Shown here one piece after another: positions 7,163 through 15,642 of a DNA stretch of 64,000 nt. The notes under the pieces were generated by a model. That model was not told the DNA's origin. It did not search any database and worked only from the letters and a program-made list of their open reading frames with translations. The stretch spans positions 124,001 through 188,000 of the forward strand of contig NZ_WESC01000003.1 of the NCBI RefSeq assembly GCF_009184905.1. The letters run 5' to 3'. A program made the position numbers and the translations under genes. The stretch comes from Parvibaculum sedimenti. GTDB taxonomy: Bacteria > Pseudomonadota > Alphaproteobacteria > Parvibaculales > Parvibaculaceae. Position 1 is the first letter of the stretch. Every line of letters begins with the position of its first letter.

Positions 7163-8461
7163 TTATGCCGTTCCGAACTTCAGAAGCTTCAGCGCCTCGA
7201 AGTTCTGCACACCGCCGCCCACGCGCTTCGTCGTGTAAAAGAGCACATAGGGCTTGGCGCTATAGGGATCGCGCAGCACGCGCACGCTGAGCCTGTCGAC
7301 GATGAGATAGCCGCGCTTGAAATCGCCGAAGGCGATCGCGGTCGCATCCGTGGCGATGGAGGGCATGTCCTCGGCCTCCGTCACCGGATAGTTGAGCAGC
7401 GTCGGCGGCGTGCCCGCCGCGATGCCCGGCTGCCAGAGATAGTTGCCGTCCGTATCCTTGAGCTTGCGAATGGCGCTCTGCGTCGCGCGGTTCATCACGA
7501 AGCGCGCATTGGCGCGATAACCCGCCTTCACCGAATAGATGAGGTCGATCAGCACATCCGCCGGGTTGGAGGTCGGGAAAGCGCCCGCCGCGCCGGTGGC
7601 GAGATAGCCAAGCTTGCCCCATGACCAGTTGGCATTCGTCACCTTCGCATAGGAGAGGAAGCCGCGCGGCCTGCGGATGCCGTCGCCATTGACGAAGGCC
7701 GTGCCCTCCTGTTCCGCGAAGGCCGTCTGCACTTCTTCGGCGAGCCACTGGTCGATATTGATCGCAGCATCGTCGAGCAGCGTCGAGGTCGCCGCCGGCA
7801 TGGCGTAGAGCTCCATCGCCGGAAACTCGATTTCGGACAGCGCCGAGGCGGAAGTCTCCGCCCGCGCTTCCGTCTCACCCACCCAGCCGCTCGCCGGACC
7901 GGACACCGTGAAGGGCTTCTTGTAGCTCGCCGCGCCGATCTGGCGCACACCGGCAATGGCGCGGATCGGCGAAGCGTCCGATACGATGCGGTCGATCAGG
8001 CGTTCCGTTTCCACCGGCACCAGATAGCCGCCATCGGGATCTGACTGCGCCGAAAGCGCCTTGGCTTCGAGCGTCCGCAGATCCTGCGCTTCGCCCTTTC
8101 GCACATAGAGATCGAAAGCGCGCTTGTGCTCGCGCCGCGCCGGATCGAGCCGCAGGCGAGGCTCACCGCCGATTTCGGGCCGCGCCAGCGTCAGCGCCAG
8201 TTCGTCCACCGTCTTCTTCTGCCGGTCCAGCGCGCGGTTGATGCGGTCGACCTTCTCTTCCGTCACCACGTCGGCAGAAAGTTTCTTCTCGATCTCGTCA
8301 AGGCGTTCGTCGTTCGCCTGTTTGAAATCGTCGAAGGCCGAGAGAAATTCGTCCATCGCATCGCGGACCTCATGCGCACCGACGCTTTTCGTCTCCGGCG
8401 CGCGCGGCTCACCCTTCAGCGACGCCCCGATGCGCGGGACGCCGTTCATGAATGCACTCAT
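7163..8461 (-). CDS. GTA g5-like HK97-fold major capsid protein
   Basis: A 432-residue HK97-family major capsid protein that assembles the particle shell. A charged coiled-coil delta/scaffold region (about residues 35-90) precedes the capsid core, which has GGYLVPVETERLIDRIV near residue 145, WVGETEARAET, and FVNGDGIRRPRGFL; C-terminal AFGDFKRGYLIVDR is also typical. The protease encoded just upstream would remove the N-terminal delta domain, probably before about residue 130. The ATG at 8461 has GAGGAG seven bases upstream. Confidence 0.92.
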   Translation of the reverse strand: MSAFMNGVPRIGASLKGEPRAPETKSVGAHEVRDAMDEFLSAFDDFKQANDERLDEIEKKLSADVVTEEKVDRINRALDRQKKTVDELALTLARPEIGGEPRLRLDPARREHKRAFDLYVRKGEAQDLRTLEAKALSAQSDPDGGYLVPVETERLIDRIVSDASPIRAIAGVRQIGAASYKKPFTVSGPASGWVGETEARAETSASALSEIEFPAMELYAMPAATSTLLDDAAINIDQWLAEEVQTAFAEQEGTAFVNGDGIRRPRGFLSYAKVTNANWSWGKLGYLATGAAGAFPTSNPADVLIDLIYSVKAGYRANARFVMNRATQSAIRKLKDTDGNYLWQPGIAAGTPPTLLNYPVTEAEDMPSIATDATAIAFGDFKRGYLIVDRLSVRVLRDPYSAKPYVLFYTTKRVGGGVQNFEALKLLKFGTA

Positions 8462-8479
8462 GGTGCTCTCCTCTTGATG

Positions 8480-9136
8480 TCAGTTGAAAATGCGCGCCGC
8501 CTCGCGGAATGCCCGCGCCAGCCGCGCGCCATCGCCTCCCCTCGCGTCCCGCGAAGCTGGAAGCGCCTTGTATCCGCCCGCCACGATGCGGCGGGCCTCC
8601 GTCCGGCTGAACCCCGCATCCCGCATGAGCCAGCGTTCGAATTGCCGTTCCGTCGGCCGTTCCGATTTGACGGCGCTGATCCGCGCCTCCGGCTGCATCG
8701 GAAAGGTCACGACCGAAATTTCCCAGAGATCGACTTCGATCAGCTTGCGAAGCCCCGTCTTCCCGTCCTTCGTCGCCTTCACGACGTGGTAGCCGATGGA
8801 AAGCCCGTCCACCGCGCCCGCCCGCATCAGGCTCAAGACCTCACGCGAGCGCCCGACATCGGGAAGCAGCTTCCCCTCGACGCGAAGCCCGCGAATATCT
8901 TCGCTGAGCTTCATCCACACACCGATCACTTCGTTGGGGTCGTGCTGATAAAGCATCTTGATCCCGCGAGGGCCGCGCTTTGCCAGCGACGAGCGGAACG
9001 CGCCGGGCATCACCACATCGCGCCCCAGATCCTCCTGCCCGAACAGCGACGCATAGCCCTCAAAACTCCCGTCCTCCTTCAGCCCCTTCACATCGAACCG
9101 CGTCGCCTTCTGCTCCGACCGCCTGCCCTGTTCCAC
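8480..9136 (-). CDS. GTA g4-like prohead protease (S78)
   Basis: About 218 residues of the HK97 prohead protease family (peptidase S78), which trims the capsid scaffold domain. The elements FEGYASLFGQEDLGRDVVMPGAF (seen in parts), LYQHDPNEVIG with the catalytic His, and VDGLSIGYHV with the catalytic Ser are present. Start chosen at GTG 9136, four bases after GGAGG. An ATG at 9190 is in frame but lies across a terminator hairpin. It is the first gene of the protease-capsid segment. Confidence 0.88.
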   Translation of the reverse strand: MEQGRRSEQKATRFDVKGLKEDGSFEGYASLFGQEDLGRDVVMPGAFRSSLAKRGPRGIKMLYQHDPNEVIGVWMKLSEDIRGLRVEGKLLPDVGRSREVLSLMRAGAVDGLSIGYHVVKATKDGKTGLRKLIEVDLWEISVVTFPMQPEARISAVKSERPTERQFERWLMRDAGFSRTEARRIVAGGYKALPASRDARGGDGARLARAFREAARIFN

Positions 9137-9150
9137 TTGACCTCCAACCA

Positions 9151-9178
9151 ATAAAAAAGGCGCCCCCTGGGCGCCTCT
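9151..9178 (-). terminator. Intrinsic terminator just upstream of the protease gene
   Basis: On the minus strand a 7-bp GC stem (AGGCGCC/GGCGCCT, arms 9158-9164 and 9170-9176) with a 5-base loop is followed by six U residues (9153-9158). It lies 15 to 40 bases before the protease start, not after a gene end. It shares the 12-base string CCAATAAAAAAG (plus strand) with the terminator in front of the small terminase gene. Confidence 0.75.
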
Positions 9179-9205
9179 GCATCGCGACATTCCTCACTCG
9201 TCGTC

Positions 9206-9228
9206 ATGGCCCGGCTCGACCGGGCCAT
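9206..9228. repeat. Palindromic intergenic repeat, ATGGCC type
   Basis: ATGGCCCGG and CCGGGCCAT (9206-9214, 9220-9228) form a perfect 9-bp stem with a five-base loop, flanked by CGTC and CCACGTCT. The same unit with the same flanks occurs at 63275-63309, so this is a dispersed genomic palindrome. Confidence 0.75.
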
Positions 9229-9246
9229 CCACGTCTCACCTCTACC

Positions 9247-9330
9247 TCGTCATGCTGGACCTGATCCGGCATCCATCTTCCTTCCCCCCTCGCAGCAAAG
9301 ATGGGCCCCGGATCAAGTCCGAGGCGACGA
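9247..9330. repeat. Inverted pair of dispersed CCGGATC-type repeats
   Basis: Left arm 9247-9279 (tcgtcatgctggacctgatc onwards) and right arm 9298-9330 (ending gtccgaggcgacga) are imperfect reverse complements, a common alphaproteobacterial intergenic element. Located between the small membrane gene and the protease. Confidence 0.6.
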
Positions 9331-9343
9331 AACAGGAACCACA

Positions 9344-9604
9344 TCACCTCCGCGCCACAGCCCGATCAAGCTTCTCCTCGATCCGCGCGAGGCTCGCCCG
9401 CATCGCCTGCGACTGTTCCTCCAGCCGCGCCGTGCGCTCGACCACTTCATCCGTGCGTCCCGACCGCAATTCCAGCGCCGTCAACCGCTCCGCCGCCGCG
9501 CCCGACCATGTGAGCGCCGCACCGGTTTGCAGCGCGATGGTGACGACCAGCGCCACCGGAATATGCCGGTCGAGCTTCCAGCCCGCATTGTCGCCGAGTT
9601 TCAT
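9344..9604 (-). CDS. GTA g3.5-like small membrane protein
   Basis: An 86-residue protein starting at the ATG at 9604 with GGAGGA six bases upstream. One membrane span (residues 15-34, HIPVALVVTIALQTGAALTW) is followed by a helical, charged tail (RLEEQSQAMRASLARIEEKL) likely to form a coiled coil. Small membrane proteins at this place, between portal and protease, are usual in GTA clusters (g3.5) but their role is unclear. The frame to 9730 crosses a dispersed repeat and is not used. Confidence 0.7.
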   Translation of the reverse strand: MKLGDNAGWKLDRHIPVALVVTIALQTGAALTWSGAAAERLTALELRSGRTDEVVERTARLEEQSQAMRASLARIEEKLDRAVARR

Positions 9605-9628
9605 GGTCTCCTCCGGCTTGTCCCACTT

Positions 9629-9710
9629 CGTCATCCCGGACTTGATCCGGGATCCACCTTGGCCGCGTGTCGCAAAGCAAGATGGATCCCGGCCTGCGCC
9701 GGGATGACGA
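9629..9710. repeat. Long inverted repeat of CGTCATCCCGG family
   Basis: The arms begin cgtcatcccggac and end gccgggatgacga; they pair over about 35 bases with a short central loop, with ggatcca boxes in both. This is one of the dispersed hairpins of alphaproteobacterial genomes; a relative lies at 54606-54688. It separates the portal gene from the small membrane gene. Confidence 0.75.
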
Positions 9711-9736
9711 CCCAACATAGGACAGCGCACTCAGCC

Positions 9737-10930
9737 TCACTTCTTGCCATAGCCCACCGCCGCCCGCTTCTCGTCTTCAGTCAGAAAATCCGCCTTGCCG
9801 ACGCGCGCCCACAGCGCCTCGCGCTCGGTTGAAAGCGCCTCGACCTGATCCGTGTCGTAACTGAGCCGCAAGCCCTCACCGAAACGCGGCCCGAGCCATC
9901 TCGTCAGCGCCCGCGCGGTGCGGCTGACGAGCGGCAGCACCGTCTGCCGCCAGAAGGTCCGGTTCGCTTCCTGATAATTCGAAAACGTATTGTCGCCCGG
10001 AATGCCGATCAGCATCGGCGGCACGCCGAAAGCGAGCGCAATTTCGCGGGCCGCTGCGCGTTTGGCCTCGATGAAATCCATGTCCTTGGGCGTAATGCCC
10101 ATCGCCGTCCAGTCTAGTCCGCCTTCGAGCAGCAGCGGCCGCCCGGCATTGGCCGCGCCTTGATAATTCTCCGCGAGTTCGTGCTTCAGCCGCTCGAACT
10201 GATCCTCGGTCAGGTTCCGCGCGCCCTCGCCGCCCTTGTAGACCAGCGCACCGGATGGCCGCGCCGCATTGTCGAGCAGCGCCTTGTTCCATTGCCCCGC
10301 CGCGTTGTGGATGTCGACCGCGAAGGCCGCCGCCTCCACCGGGCTCATGCCATAGTGATCGTCCGTCGGATGAAAGAGCTTCATGTGCAGGATCGGCGCG
10401 ATGCCCCTTGCCGGATCGCAGGCAAACATGGCCGTCCGTCCGTCGACAGAATATTCATAAGCCTCCGGCCAGCCCGCGCGACCCGGCACGACCTTCATCC
10501 GGTCCGGCCGCAGCGCATAAAGCTCGCGGGGTTCGCCGCCGAGTTCCACAACCTCCAGATAGGAATTACCGGCGACCTCCAGAAACCCATACCAGCTCTC
10601 GAAAAGATCGGCGCCGCTCTCCATCGGGTTGGGCGTTTCGAGCAACCGAAGCAGCGGATGCTCGGTCAGTTCCCGCTCCCCCTCGTAAAGAAGCCAGGGC
10701 ACGCCTGCCGCCGCCTCCGCAATCATGCGCACGCAGCGATAGGCGATGGCGTTGCGCTCGAAGCCCTCCCGCGCCAGCGACGCATAATCGCGCGGCGTCC
10801 AGACGGCGCGTCCCGCCAGCGTCAGCGCGACAAGCGGCCCCGCCTTGCTCGCCTTCTGCTCGACGCGCGGCTTTCCGCGCATCGCGGCGGCGAGCCTGCC
10901 CCACGGTCCCGCGATCACATCCGATGGCAT
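9737..10930 (-). CDS. GTA g3-like portal protein
   Basis: A 397-residue phage portal protein (HK97 type) forming the DNA entry vertex. Recognised from the typical sequence of motifs: RNAIAYRCVRMIAEAAAGVPW (around residue 60), HPLLRLLETPNP, GNSYLEVV, LYALRPDRMKVVPG, HMKLFHPTDDHYGMSPVEAA and the C-terminal FGVPPMLIGIPGDNTFSNYQEANR region, cited in short pieces. The ATG at 10930 has GGAGAA upstream. It starts 25 bases after the large terminase gene. Confidence 0.92.
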   Translation of the reverse strand: MPSDVIAGPWGRLAAAMRGKPRVEQKASKAGPLVALTLAGRAVWTPRDYASLAREGFERNAIAYRCVRMIAEAAAGVPWLLYEGERELTEHPLLRLLETPNPMESGADLFESWYGFLEVAGNSYLEVVELGGEPRELYALRPDRMKVVPGRAGWPEAYEYSVDGRTAMFACDPARGIAPILHMKLFHPTDDHYGMSPVEAAAFAVDIHNAAGQWNKALLDNAARPSGALVYKGGEGARNLTEDQFERLKHELAENYQGAANAGRPLLLEGGLDWTAMGITPKDMDFIEAKRAAAREIALAFGVPPMLIGIPGDNTFSNYQEANRTFWRQTVLPLVSRTARALTRWLGPRFGEGLRLSYDTDQVEALSTEREALWARVGKADFLTEDEKRAAVGYGKK

Positions 10931-10955
10931 GTTCTGTCTTCTCCTTCATCCACGA

Positions 10956-12272
10956 TCACAACCGCCGCACCTTCGGCTTTCCCGCCTCGCCTTCGAGCAT
11001 CAGATCCGTCAGCGCCCAGACCAGCGCGTCGAGCCGGTCCGGGCTTTTGCCGCTGCCGGTAAAGTCGCACATCTGGTCCTCGAGCTTCGCGAAACTGCCG
11101 ACATGCGAAACGAGCCCACGCTCATAAAGCGCCGCCACGGGCTCTGCCCGCACACGTTTGCCCCGCGTCGCCCGCACCAGCCGCAGCGCCGCCGTGGGCA
11201 TCACCTGCCGCATTATGGTCGAAACCATCTCGCCGCCCTGATTCACCTCCGCGACGATCCTGTCCGCGTCATGGTCGCGATAGGCCTTGGCCGCGCGGTT
11301 CGCCCAGGCGAGCGGTGTCAGCCCGCCCATCGAGCGATCGTCGAGCACATAGGCCCGGCCTTCGCCATCAACGCCTGCAACCACGATCCCGCATTCATCC
11401 GCGCTCGCGCCGCTGGTCGCGGGCGGATCGACCGCCACGACAACGCGCACAAGTTCCGGTGTCATCGCCATGCGATGCGTCTCGATCATCCCGCGCGACC
11501 AGAGCGCGTCCGGATTGTCCTCAATCAGCTCCGCATCAAGTTCCTGCCGCCCAAGCCGCGTTCCCTCATATCTTGCGATGACCGCGCGGAAGAAACTTTC
11601 GGCAAGGTTCGCACGATTGGCATGGGTCGATGCCCGCGTCACCGCACATGTGGCCTCCGCCATCAACCGCCGCAGGATCGGCACCGGGCGCGGCGTCGTA
11701 GTCACAACCTGGCGCGGCCGCTCCCCGAGCCTCAGCCCGAATTGCAGCATGTCCCATGTCTCTTCCGCATATCGCCACTTCGCCAGCTCGTCGGCCCAGG
11801 CCGCATCAAATTGCGGGCCGCGCAACGACTCCGGCTCCGTCGCCGAAAATGCCTGCGCCACCGCCCCATTGGGCCAGAGCAATCGCCTGCGCGAAGCCTC
11901 ATAGCGCGGTCGCCCTCCGCGCATCCCGATGGCGCGAAGCCCCGACGGCCCGTCGATCATCACTTCGCGGACATCGCCGAATGTCTCGCCGATCAGCGCG
12001 ATGCGGCTCGCGCGGGCAGCTTCAACTTCGCCGCGCACCCATTCCGCGCCCGAGCGCGTTTTCCCCGCGCCGCGTCCCCCCAGAACCAGCCATGTCGTCC
12101 AGGGGCCTTCAGGTGCAAGCTGGTCGGGTCGCGCCCAGAAAAGCCAGTGCTCCATCAGCCATTCGGCCTCAGCCGGGCTGAGACTCGTCAGAAACGCCGT
12201 CCGCATTTGCAGCGGCAGCGAGCCGAGCGAGGCGGCGTTGAAGCTCGGTTCTGAGCGCATCGCCATCCTCAT
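10956..12272 (-). CDS. GTA g2-like large terminase (TerL)
   Basis: A 438-residue packaging motor with ATPase and nuclease domains. The Walker A motif GGRGAGKT is at residues 65-72, the Walker B-type FDAAWADELAKW follows, and the nuclease domain starts at VVVAVDPPATSG with a later DDRSMGG and the C-terminal DALVWALTDL. The size fits GTA terminases, which package host DNA by headful filling. The gene overlaps the small terminase by about 100 bases. Several close ATGs (12272, 12266, 12260) could be the start; the last two have better ribosome-site spacing. Confidence 0.92.
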   Translation of the reverse strand: MRMAMRSEPSFNAASLGSLPLQMRTAFLTSLSPAEAEWLMEHWLFWARPDQLAPEGPWTTWLVLGGRGAGKTRSGAEWVRGEVEAARASRIALIGETFGDVREVMIDGPSGLRAIGMRGGRPRYEASRRRLLWPNGAVAQAFSATEPESLRGPQFDAAWADELAKWRYAEETWDMLQFGLRLGERPRQVVTTTPRPVPILRRLMAEATCAVTRASTHANRANLAESFFRAVIARYEGTRLGRQELDAELIEDNPDALWSRGMIETHRMAMTPELVRVVVAVDPPATSGASADECGIVVAGVDGEGRAYVLDDRSMGGLTPLAWANRAAKAYRDHDADRIVAEVNQGGEMVSTIMRQVMPTAALRLVRATRGKRVRAEPVAALYERGLVSHVGSFAKLEDQMCDFTGSGKSPDRLDALVWALTDLMLEGEAGKPKVRRL

Positions 12273-12675
12273 CCTTCTTCTTGTCCGTCTTTTCCTTGCC
12301 GGACTTCATGTCTTTCAGCTTTTCGAGCGACCGCACCAGCGAGGAGAGCCGCCGCGCGTCGCGCTCCTTCTCGGCGGCCTCGCGCTTCTTCGTGCTCTCT
12401 CCCTCGATTGCCTCGATCTCCCGCGCGATCAGCCGCTTCAGCCGCGTCGCAAGGCTCGATGGCTTCATCGCAGCGCCGGTCAGTTCCGCCGCCGGTGCGG
12501 GTTTTGCCGGCGCCGGCGTTCGCGCCCGCCAGCCCTCCCGCCGCGCCCGCGCGATCAGCGTCTGCGCGTTGACGCCTGCAACCTTTGCCGTCCCGGAAAG
12601 CGGCACCGCAGGGTCTTCATAAGCGGCGCGTATCTTCGCCCAGTCGGGCTCCTTGCGTTTCGCCTTCGTCGCCAT
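12169..12675 (-). CDS. GTA g1-like small terminase (DNA-binding)
   Basis: A 168-residue protein in the small terminase position. The N-terminus (WAKIRAAYEDPAVPLSGTAKVAG, in parts) reads as a homeodomain-like HTH with NAQTLIARARREGWRAR, as in GTA ORF1 and phage small terminases. The middle is helical and Lys/Glu-rich (EKERDARRLSSLVRSLEKL), expected to oligomerise. Start at ATG 12675; the ribosome site is weak, and a TTG at 12705 is in frame but lies beside the terminator. It opens the cluster. Confidence 0.75.
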   Translation of the reverse strand: MATKAKRKEPDWAKIRAAYEDPAVPLSGTAKVAGVNAQTLIARARREGWRARTPAPAKPAPAAELTGAAMKPSSLATRLKRLIAREIEAIEGESTKKREAAEKERDARRLSSLVRSLEKLKDMKSGKEKTDKKKDEDGDALRTELQRRLARLAAAANADGVSDESQPG

Positions 12676-12704
12676 GGCATCGACCAATAAATGGGCATCG
12701 CCCA

Positions 12705-12733
12705 ATAAAAAAGCCCTCCTTTTGGGGGAGGGC
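12705..12733 (-). terminator. Intrinsic terminator directly upstream of the GTA-like cluster
   Basis: On the minus strand GCCCTCC and GGAGGGC (arms 12727-12733 and 12713-12719) form a 7-bp stem with a 7-base loop, followed by six U residues (12707-12712). It could end transcription from the YcgN-like gene 240 bases upstream. Its downstream sequence matches that of the terminator at 9151-9178, so an attenuator in the GTA leader is another reading. Confidence 0.75.
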
Positions 12734-12740
12734 TCGAAGC

Positions 12741-12860
12741 TCCGGCCACAGTTCCGGATATAGCGATCAGATAGTAAGGAGCGTAACGCTCTTCAAGAGC
12801 GATTTCACTCTGCCTACGAATTTTTCGATTATTTTTCCGGACGAAACGAAAGGACACACT
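12741..12860 (-). promoter_or_regulatory. Possible promoter region for the GTA-like cluster
   Basis: AT-rich sequence upstream of the terminator. On the minus strand TTGAAG is separated by 17 bases from TATCTG, and a GAGCG-TAA-CGCTC palindrome (about 12780-12790) lies in the spacer. The match to sigma-70 boxes is only partial and the assignment is tentative. Confidence 0.3.
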
Positions 12861-12971
12861 TCCGGATATGCCAAAACAGATGGCCCCGAGCGTCACGCTC
12901 GTCAAGGCCTCGTCAATCATCCGCCGACAAATCTTTTTCGCCGCGAACTTATCCCCGCTCGGACGAATCGT

Positions 12972-13439
12972 TCAGTCCGCGATGAGCTTCGGCCAGTCGA
13001 CGATGTAGTCGCAGATATCGTCGAAATCGACTTCTTCTTCCGACACGACCTTGCCGCGCACCGACATGCCCGCGCGGTGAACGCTCTCCGTCTCGCCGGA
13101 AACCAGCGGATGCCAGCTCGGCAGGTCTTTGCCCTCCGCAATCAGGCGATAGGCGCAGGACGGCGGCATCCAGCTCACTTCGTAGATGACTTCCGGCGTC
13201 AACTGCACGCAGTCCGGAACATGCTTCGAGCGGTTGGGATAGTCCTTGCAGCGGCAGCTATCGCAATCGAGCAGCTTGCAGACCGAGCTGGTGAAGGAAA
13301 TCTCCAGCGTGTCCTCGTCTTCGAGTTTGACCAGGCAGCACTTCGCACAGCCGTCGCAGAGCGATTCCCACTCCTTGCGGGTCATCTCTTCGAGCGTCTT
13401 GCGCTTCCAGAACGGTTCTATGTCGGCCTGTCTTTTCAT
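12972..13439 (-). CDS. YcgN/UPF0260-type Cys-cluster protein
   Basis: A 155-residue protein of the YcgN (UPF0260) family. The Cys-rich motif CDGCAKCC at residues 28-35 and the second group [17 protein letters not shown] near residue 55 are likely metal or Fe-S ligands (YkgJ-type). Conserved [26 protein letters not shown] follows in the family order. Biochemical role unknown. The gene lies alone, divergent from the penicillin-binding protein gene, and is unrelated to the GTA-like cluster. Confidence 0.85.
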   Translation of the reverse strand: MKRQADIEPFWKRKTLEEMTRKEWESLCDGCAKCCLVKLEDEDTLEISFTSSVCKLLDCDSCRCKDYPNRSKHVPDCVQLTPEVIYEVSWMPPSCAYRLIAEGKDLPSWHPLVSGETESVHRAGMSVRGKVVSEEEVDFDDICDYIVDWPKLIAD

Positions 13440-13617
13440 CGGCGCACAAAAACCCGGACAGCCTTTCCGGTCAAGTGTTCAGTCCACCATTGAGACACAA
13501 TTGCGGCATGGCCGATCCCAATCCCGCCCTAATCCCGGCACAAAGACGCGGAATCCTGCCTTCGCTGCGGTTCCGGGCGGCAAGGAGCGCGCCCGGATAC
13601 CCAAGGGGGGTTTCAAG

Positions 13618-15639
13618 GTGTCAGATCAGAACGACGAACGACAAGCCGAGGCTGCCGCGCACCGCGCCGCCCATCGCCGCCGCCTGACCCGGCTGGCTAT
13701 CCGGGCAGGCGCCTTCGTCCTCAGCGCAGGCGTCGTTCTCGTCGCCCTCCTCATTTTCGTCACCGTGCCGAAAATTCAGCGCGAGATGGACATGGGCCCC
13801 ACCGCAGCGCTTGCCGTCACCGTGCTCGACGCCGAAGGCATGGAGATCGGCAGCCGCGGCGGCACGACGGCGCCCGTCGTACCTCTCGCGGAACTTCCGC
13901 CCTATCTGGTGAAGGCCTTCCTCGCCACCGAGGATCGCCGCTTCTATTCCCATTGGGGCATAGACCTGCGCGGCATAGCGCGCGCGGCATGGGTCAACCT
14001 TCGTTCCGGCGGCTTCGTCGAGGGTGGCTCCACCATCACCCAGCAGCTGGCGAAGAACCTCTATCTCGATTCCGACCGCACACTCTGGCGCAAGGCGCAG
14101 GAGGCGCTGATCGCCCTCTGGCTCGAAAGCCACATGACGAAGGACGAGATCCTCACCCTCTATCTCAACCGCGTCTACATGGGCGCGGGCAATTATGGCG
14201 TCGATGCGGCTGCTCATTATTACTTCGGCAAGAGCGCACGCGATGTGTCACTGGCCGAAGCCGCCGTGCTCGCAGGACTTCCCAAGGCGCCTTCGCGTTT
14301 CGCGCCGACAAACGACCTGGCCCTCGCGCAGGCTCGCGCCAATCAGGTTCTCGACCGTCTCGTCGACAATGGGGATCTCACGCCTGCGGAGGTCGCCGGC
14401 GCGCGCGCCCATCCGGCGCAGGTCGCCGAACGCGACAAGCGCGACGGACCGCAATATTTTGTCGACTGGGTCGTTGCCGAGGTCCGTAACCGCTTCCCCG
14501 ACGCGCATGGCCGCCTCACCGTGAAAACGACGCTCGATCCGAGGCGCCAGTCCGCCGCCGAAGACGCCATGCGCGCAGCCTTCAAGAATGGCGGCATGAA
14601 GCGCGATGTCGGTCAGGGCGCGTTCATCGCGCTGGCGCCGGACGGCGCCGTCCTCGCCCTTGTCGGTGGACGCTCCTATTTGCAAAGCCAATACAACCGT
14701 GCGACGCAGGCCCTGCGCCAGCCGGGTTCCGCCTTCAAACCCGTCGTCTATCTCGCGGCGCTGGAACAGGGATTCACCCCTTTTGACGAGATGGAAGACA
14801 CGCCCGTCGCGCTCGGCGAATGGGAGCCGCAGAATGCCAACCGCCGCTACACAGGCCCGGTGACGCTGACGGAGGCGCTCGCCCGCTCCATCAATTCCGT
14901 CGCCGTAAAGCTGGCCGATCGCGTAGGCGTCTCTTCCATCGCCAATGCGGCCCGCCGTCTCGGCATTTCATCGCCCATTCAGGACAATCTTTCCATCGCG
15001 CTCGGCAGTTCCGAAGTGACGCTTCTCGAACTCACCTCCGCCTATTCGACTTTCGCCGATGGCGGCCGCCACTTCTCGCCCTATGGCATTGTCGAGGTCG
15101 CCAGTGCAGACGGAAATATTCTCTATACGCATCAAACTGAAGCGACGCAGGCGACCGACGAGACCCATGCCCGCGAGATGACCTATATGCTCCACCAGGT
15201 TGTGACCGAGGGAACGGGGCAGCGAGCAGCCCTGCCCGATCGCCTCGCCGCCGGCAAGACCGGCACCAGCCAGAACAACCGCGACGCCTGGTTCATCGGC
15301 TATACCGGCAATGAGATCGCGGGCGTCTGGTTCGGCAATGACGACAACTCGCCCATGAAGAATGTCTCGGGCGGAAATTTTGCCGCGCTCGCCTGGCATA
15401 ATTACATGGCGGCCGCTCAAACCGGCGTGCCGCCCGCGCCGCTCGCCGGCGCCGAGGGCGACTTCGCCGTCGCTCGCGATGAAAGCTCTGTTGGCGGCCT
15501 TCTTTCGCAGATAGCAGGTCTCTTCCGCGACGCGCCGCCCGCCGCTGCGCCCCGCGCCGAGGGAACGAGCGGCGGCTGGGGCTCCGGCTTCCGCCGTGGC
15601 GGAAATTCTCTTCCGCTCGGCGGTGGCAAGCCGCGCTGA
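13618..15639 (+). CDS. Class A penicillin-binding protein (PBP1A-type)
   Basis: A 673-residue bifunctional peptidoglycan synthase. One membrane anchor (about residues 30-52), then the glycosyltransferase GT51 domain with EDRRFYSHWG near residue 103 and GGSTITQQLAKNLYL, then the transpeptidase domain with SAFK (about residue 372), SIN (about 424) and KTGT (about 547). The start is GTG 13618, seven bases after a GGGGGG run; earlier codons in the frame overlap the divergent gene. The C-terminal tail is Ala/Pro/Gly-rich. It makes and cross-links glycan strands at the inner membrane. Confidence 0.92.
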   Translation: MSDQNDERQAEAAAHRAAHRRRLTRLAIRAGAFVLSAGVVLVALLIFVTVPKIQREMDMGPTAALAVTVLDAEGMEIGSRGGTTAPVVPLAELPPYLVKAFLATEDRRFYSHWGIDLRGIARAAWVNLRSGGFVEGGSTITQQLAKNLYLDSDRTLWRKAQEALIALWLESHMTKDEILTLYLNRVYMGAGNYGVDAAAHYYFGKSARDVSLAEAAVLAGLPKAPSRFAPTNDLALAQARANQVLDRLVDNGDLTPAEVAGARAHPAQVAERDKRDGPQYFVDWVVAEVRNRFPDAHGRLTVKTTLDPRRQSAAEDAMRAAFKNGGMKRDVGQGAFIALAPDGAVLALVGGRSYLQSQYNRATQALRQPGSAFKPVVYLAALEQGFTPFDEMEDTPVALGEWEPQNANRRYTGPVTLTEALARSINSVAVKLADRVGVSSIANAARRLGISSPIQDNLSIALGSSEVTLLELTSAYSTFADGGRHFSPYGIVEVASADGNILYTHQTEATQATDETHAREMTYMLHQVVTEGTGQRAALPDRLAAGKTGTSQNNRDAWFIGYTGNEIAGVWFGNDDNSPMKNVSGGNFAALAWHNYMAAAQTGVPPAPLAGAEGDFAVARDESSVGGLLSQIAGLFRDAPPAAAPRAEGTSGGWGSGFRRGGNSLPLGGGKPR

Positions 15640-15642
15640 GGC

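Noticed and set aside
5965-7290. A 441-codon plus-strand frame over GTA genes
   Set aside because: It runs against several well-defined virion genes and is Arg-rich without domains.
1-12900. Reading the virion cluster as an ordinary prophage
   Set aside because: Gene order and sizes (about 210-residue tape measure, GTA-specific chaperones) fit a GTA, and no integrase, repressor, replication gene or att repeat is seen. The cluster is cut at the left edge, so it is not fully excluded.
12555-12920. Minus-strand frame upstream of the small terminase (MIDEALTSVT start)
   Set aside because: It reads across the terminator hairpin and into the small terminase gene; no ribosome site and no similarity.
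13475-13687. Short plus-strand frame before the penicillin-binding gene
   Set aside because: It overlaps the real start of that gene in another frame and resembles no protein.
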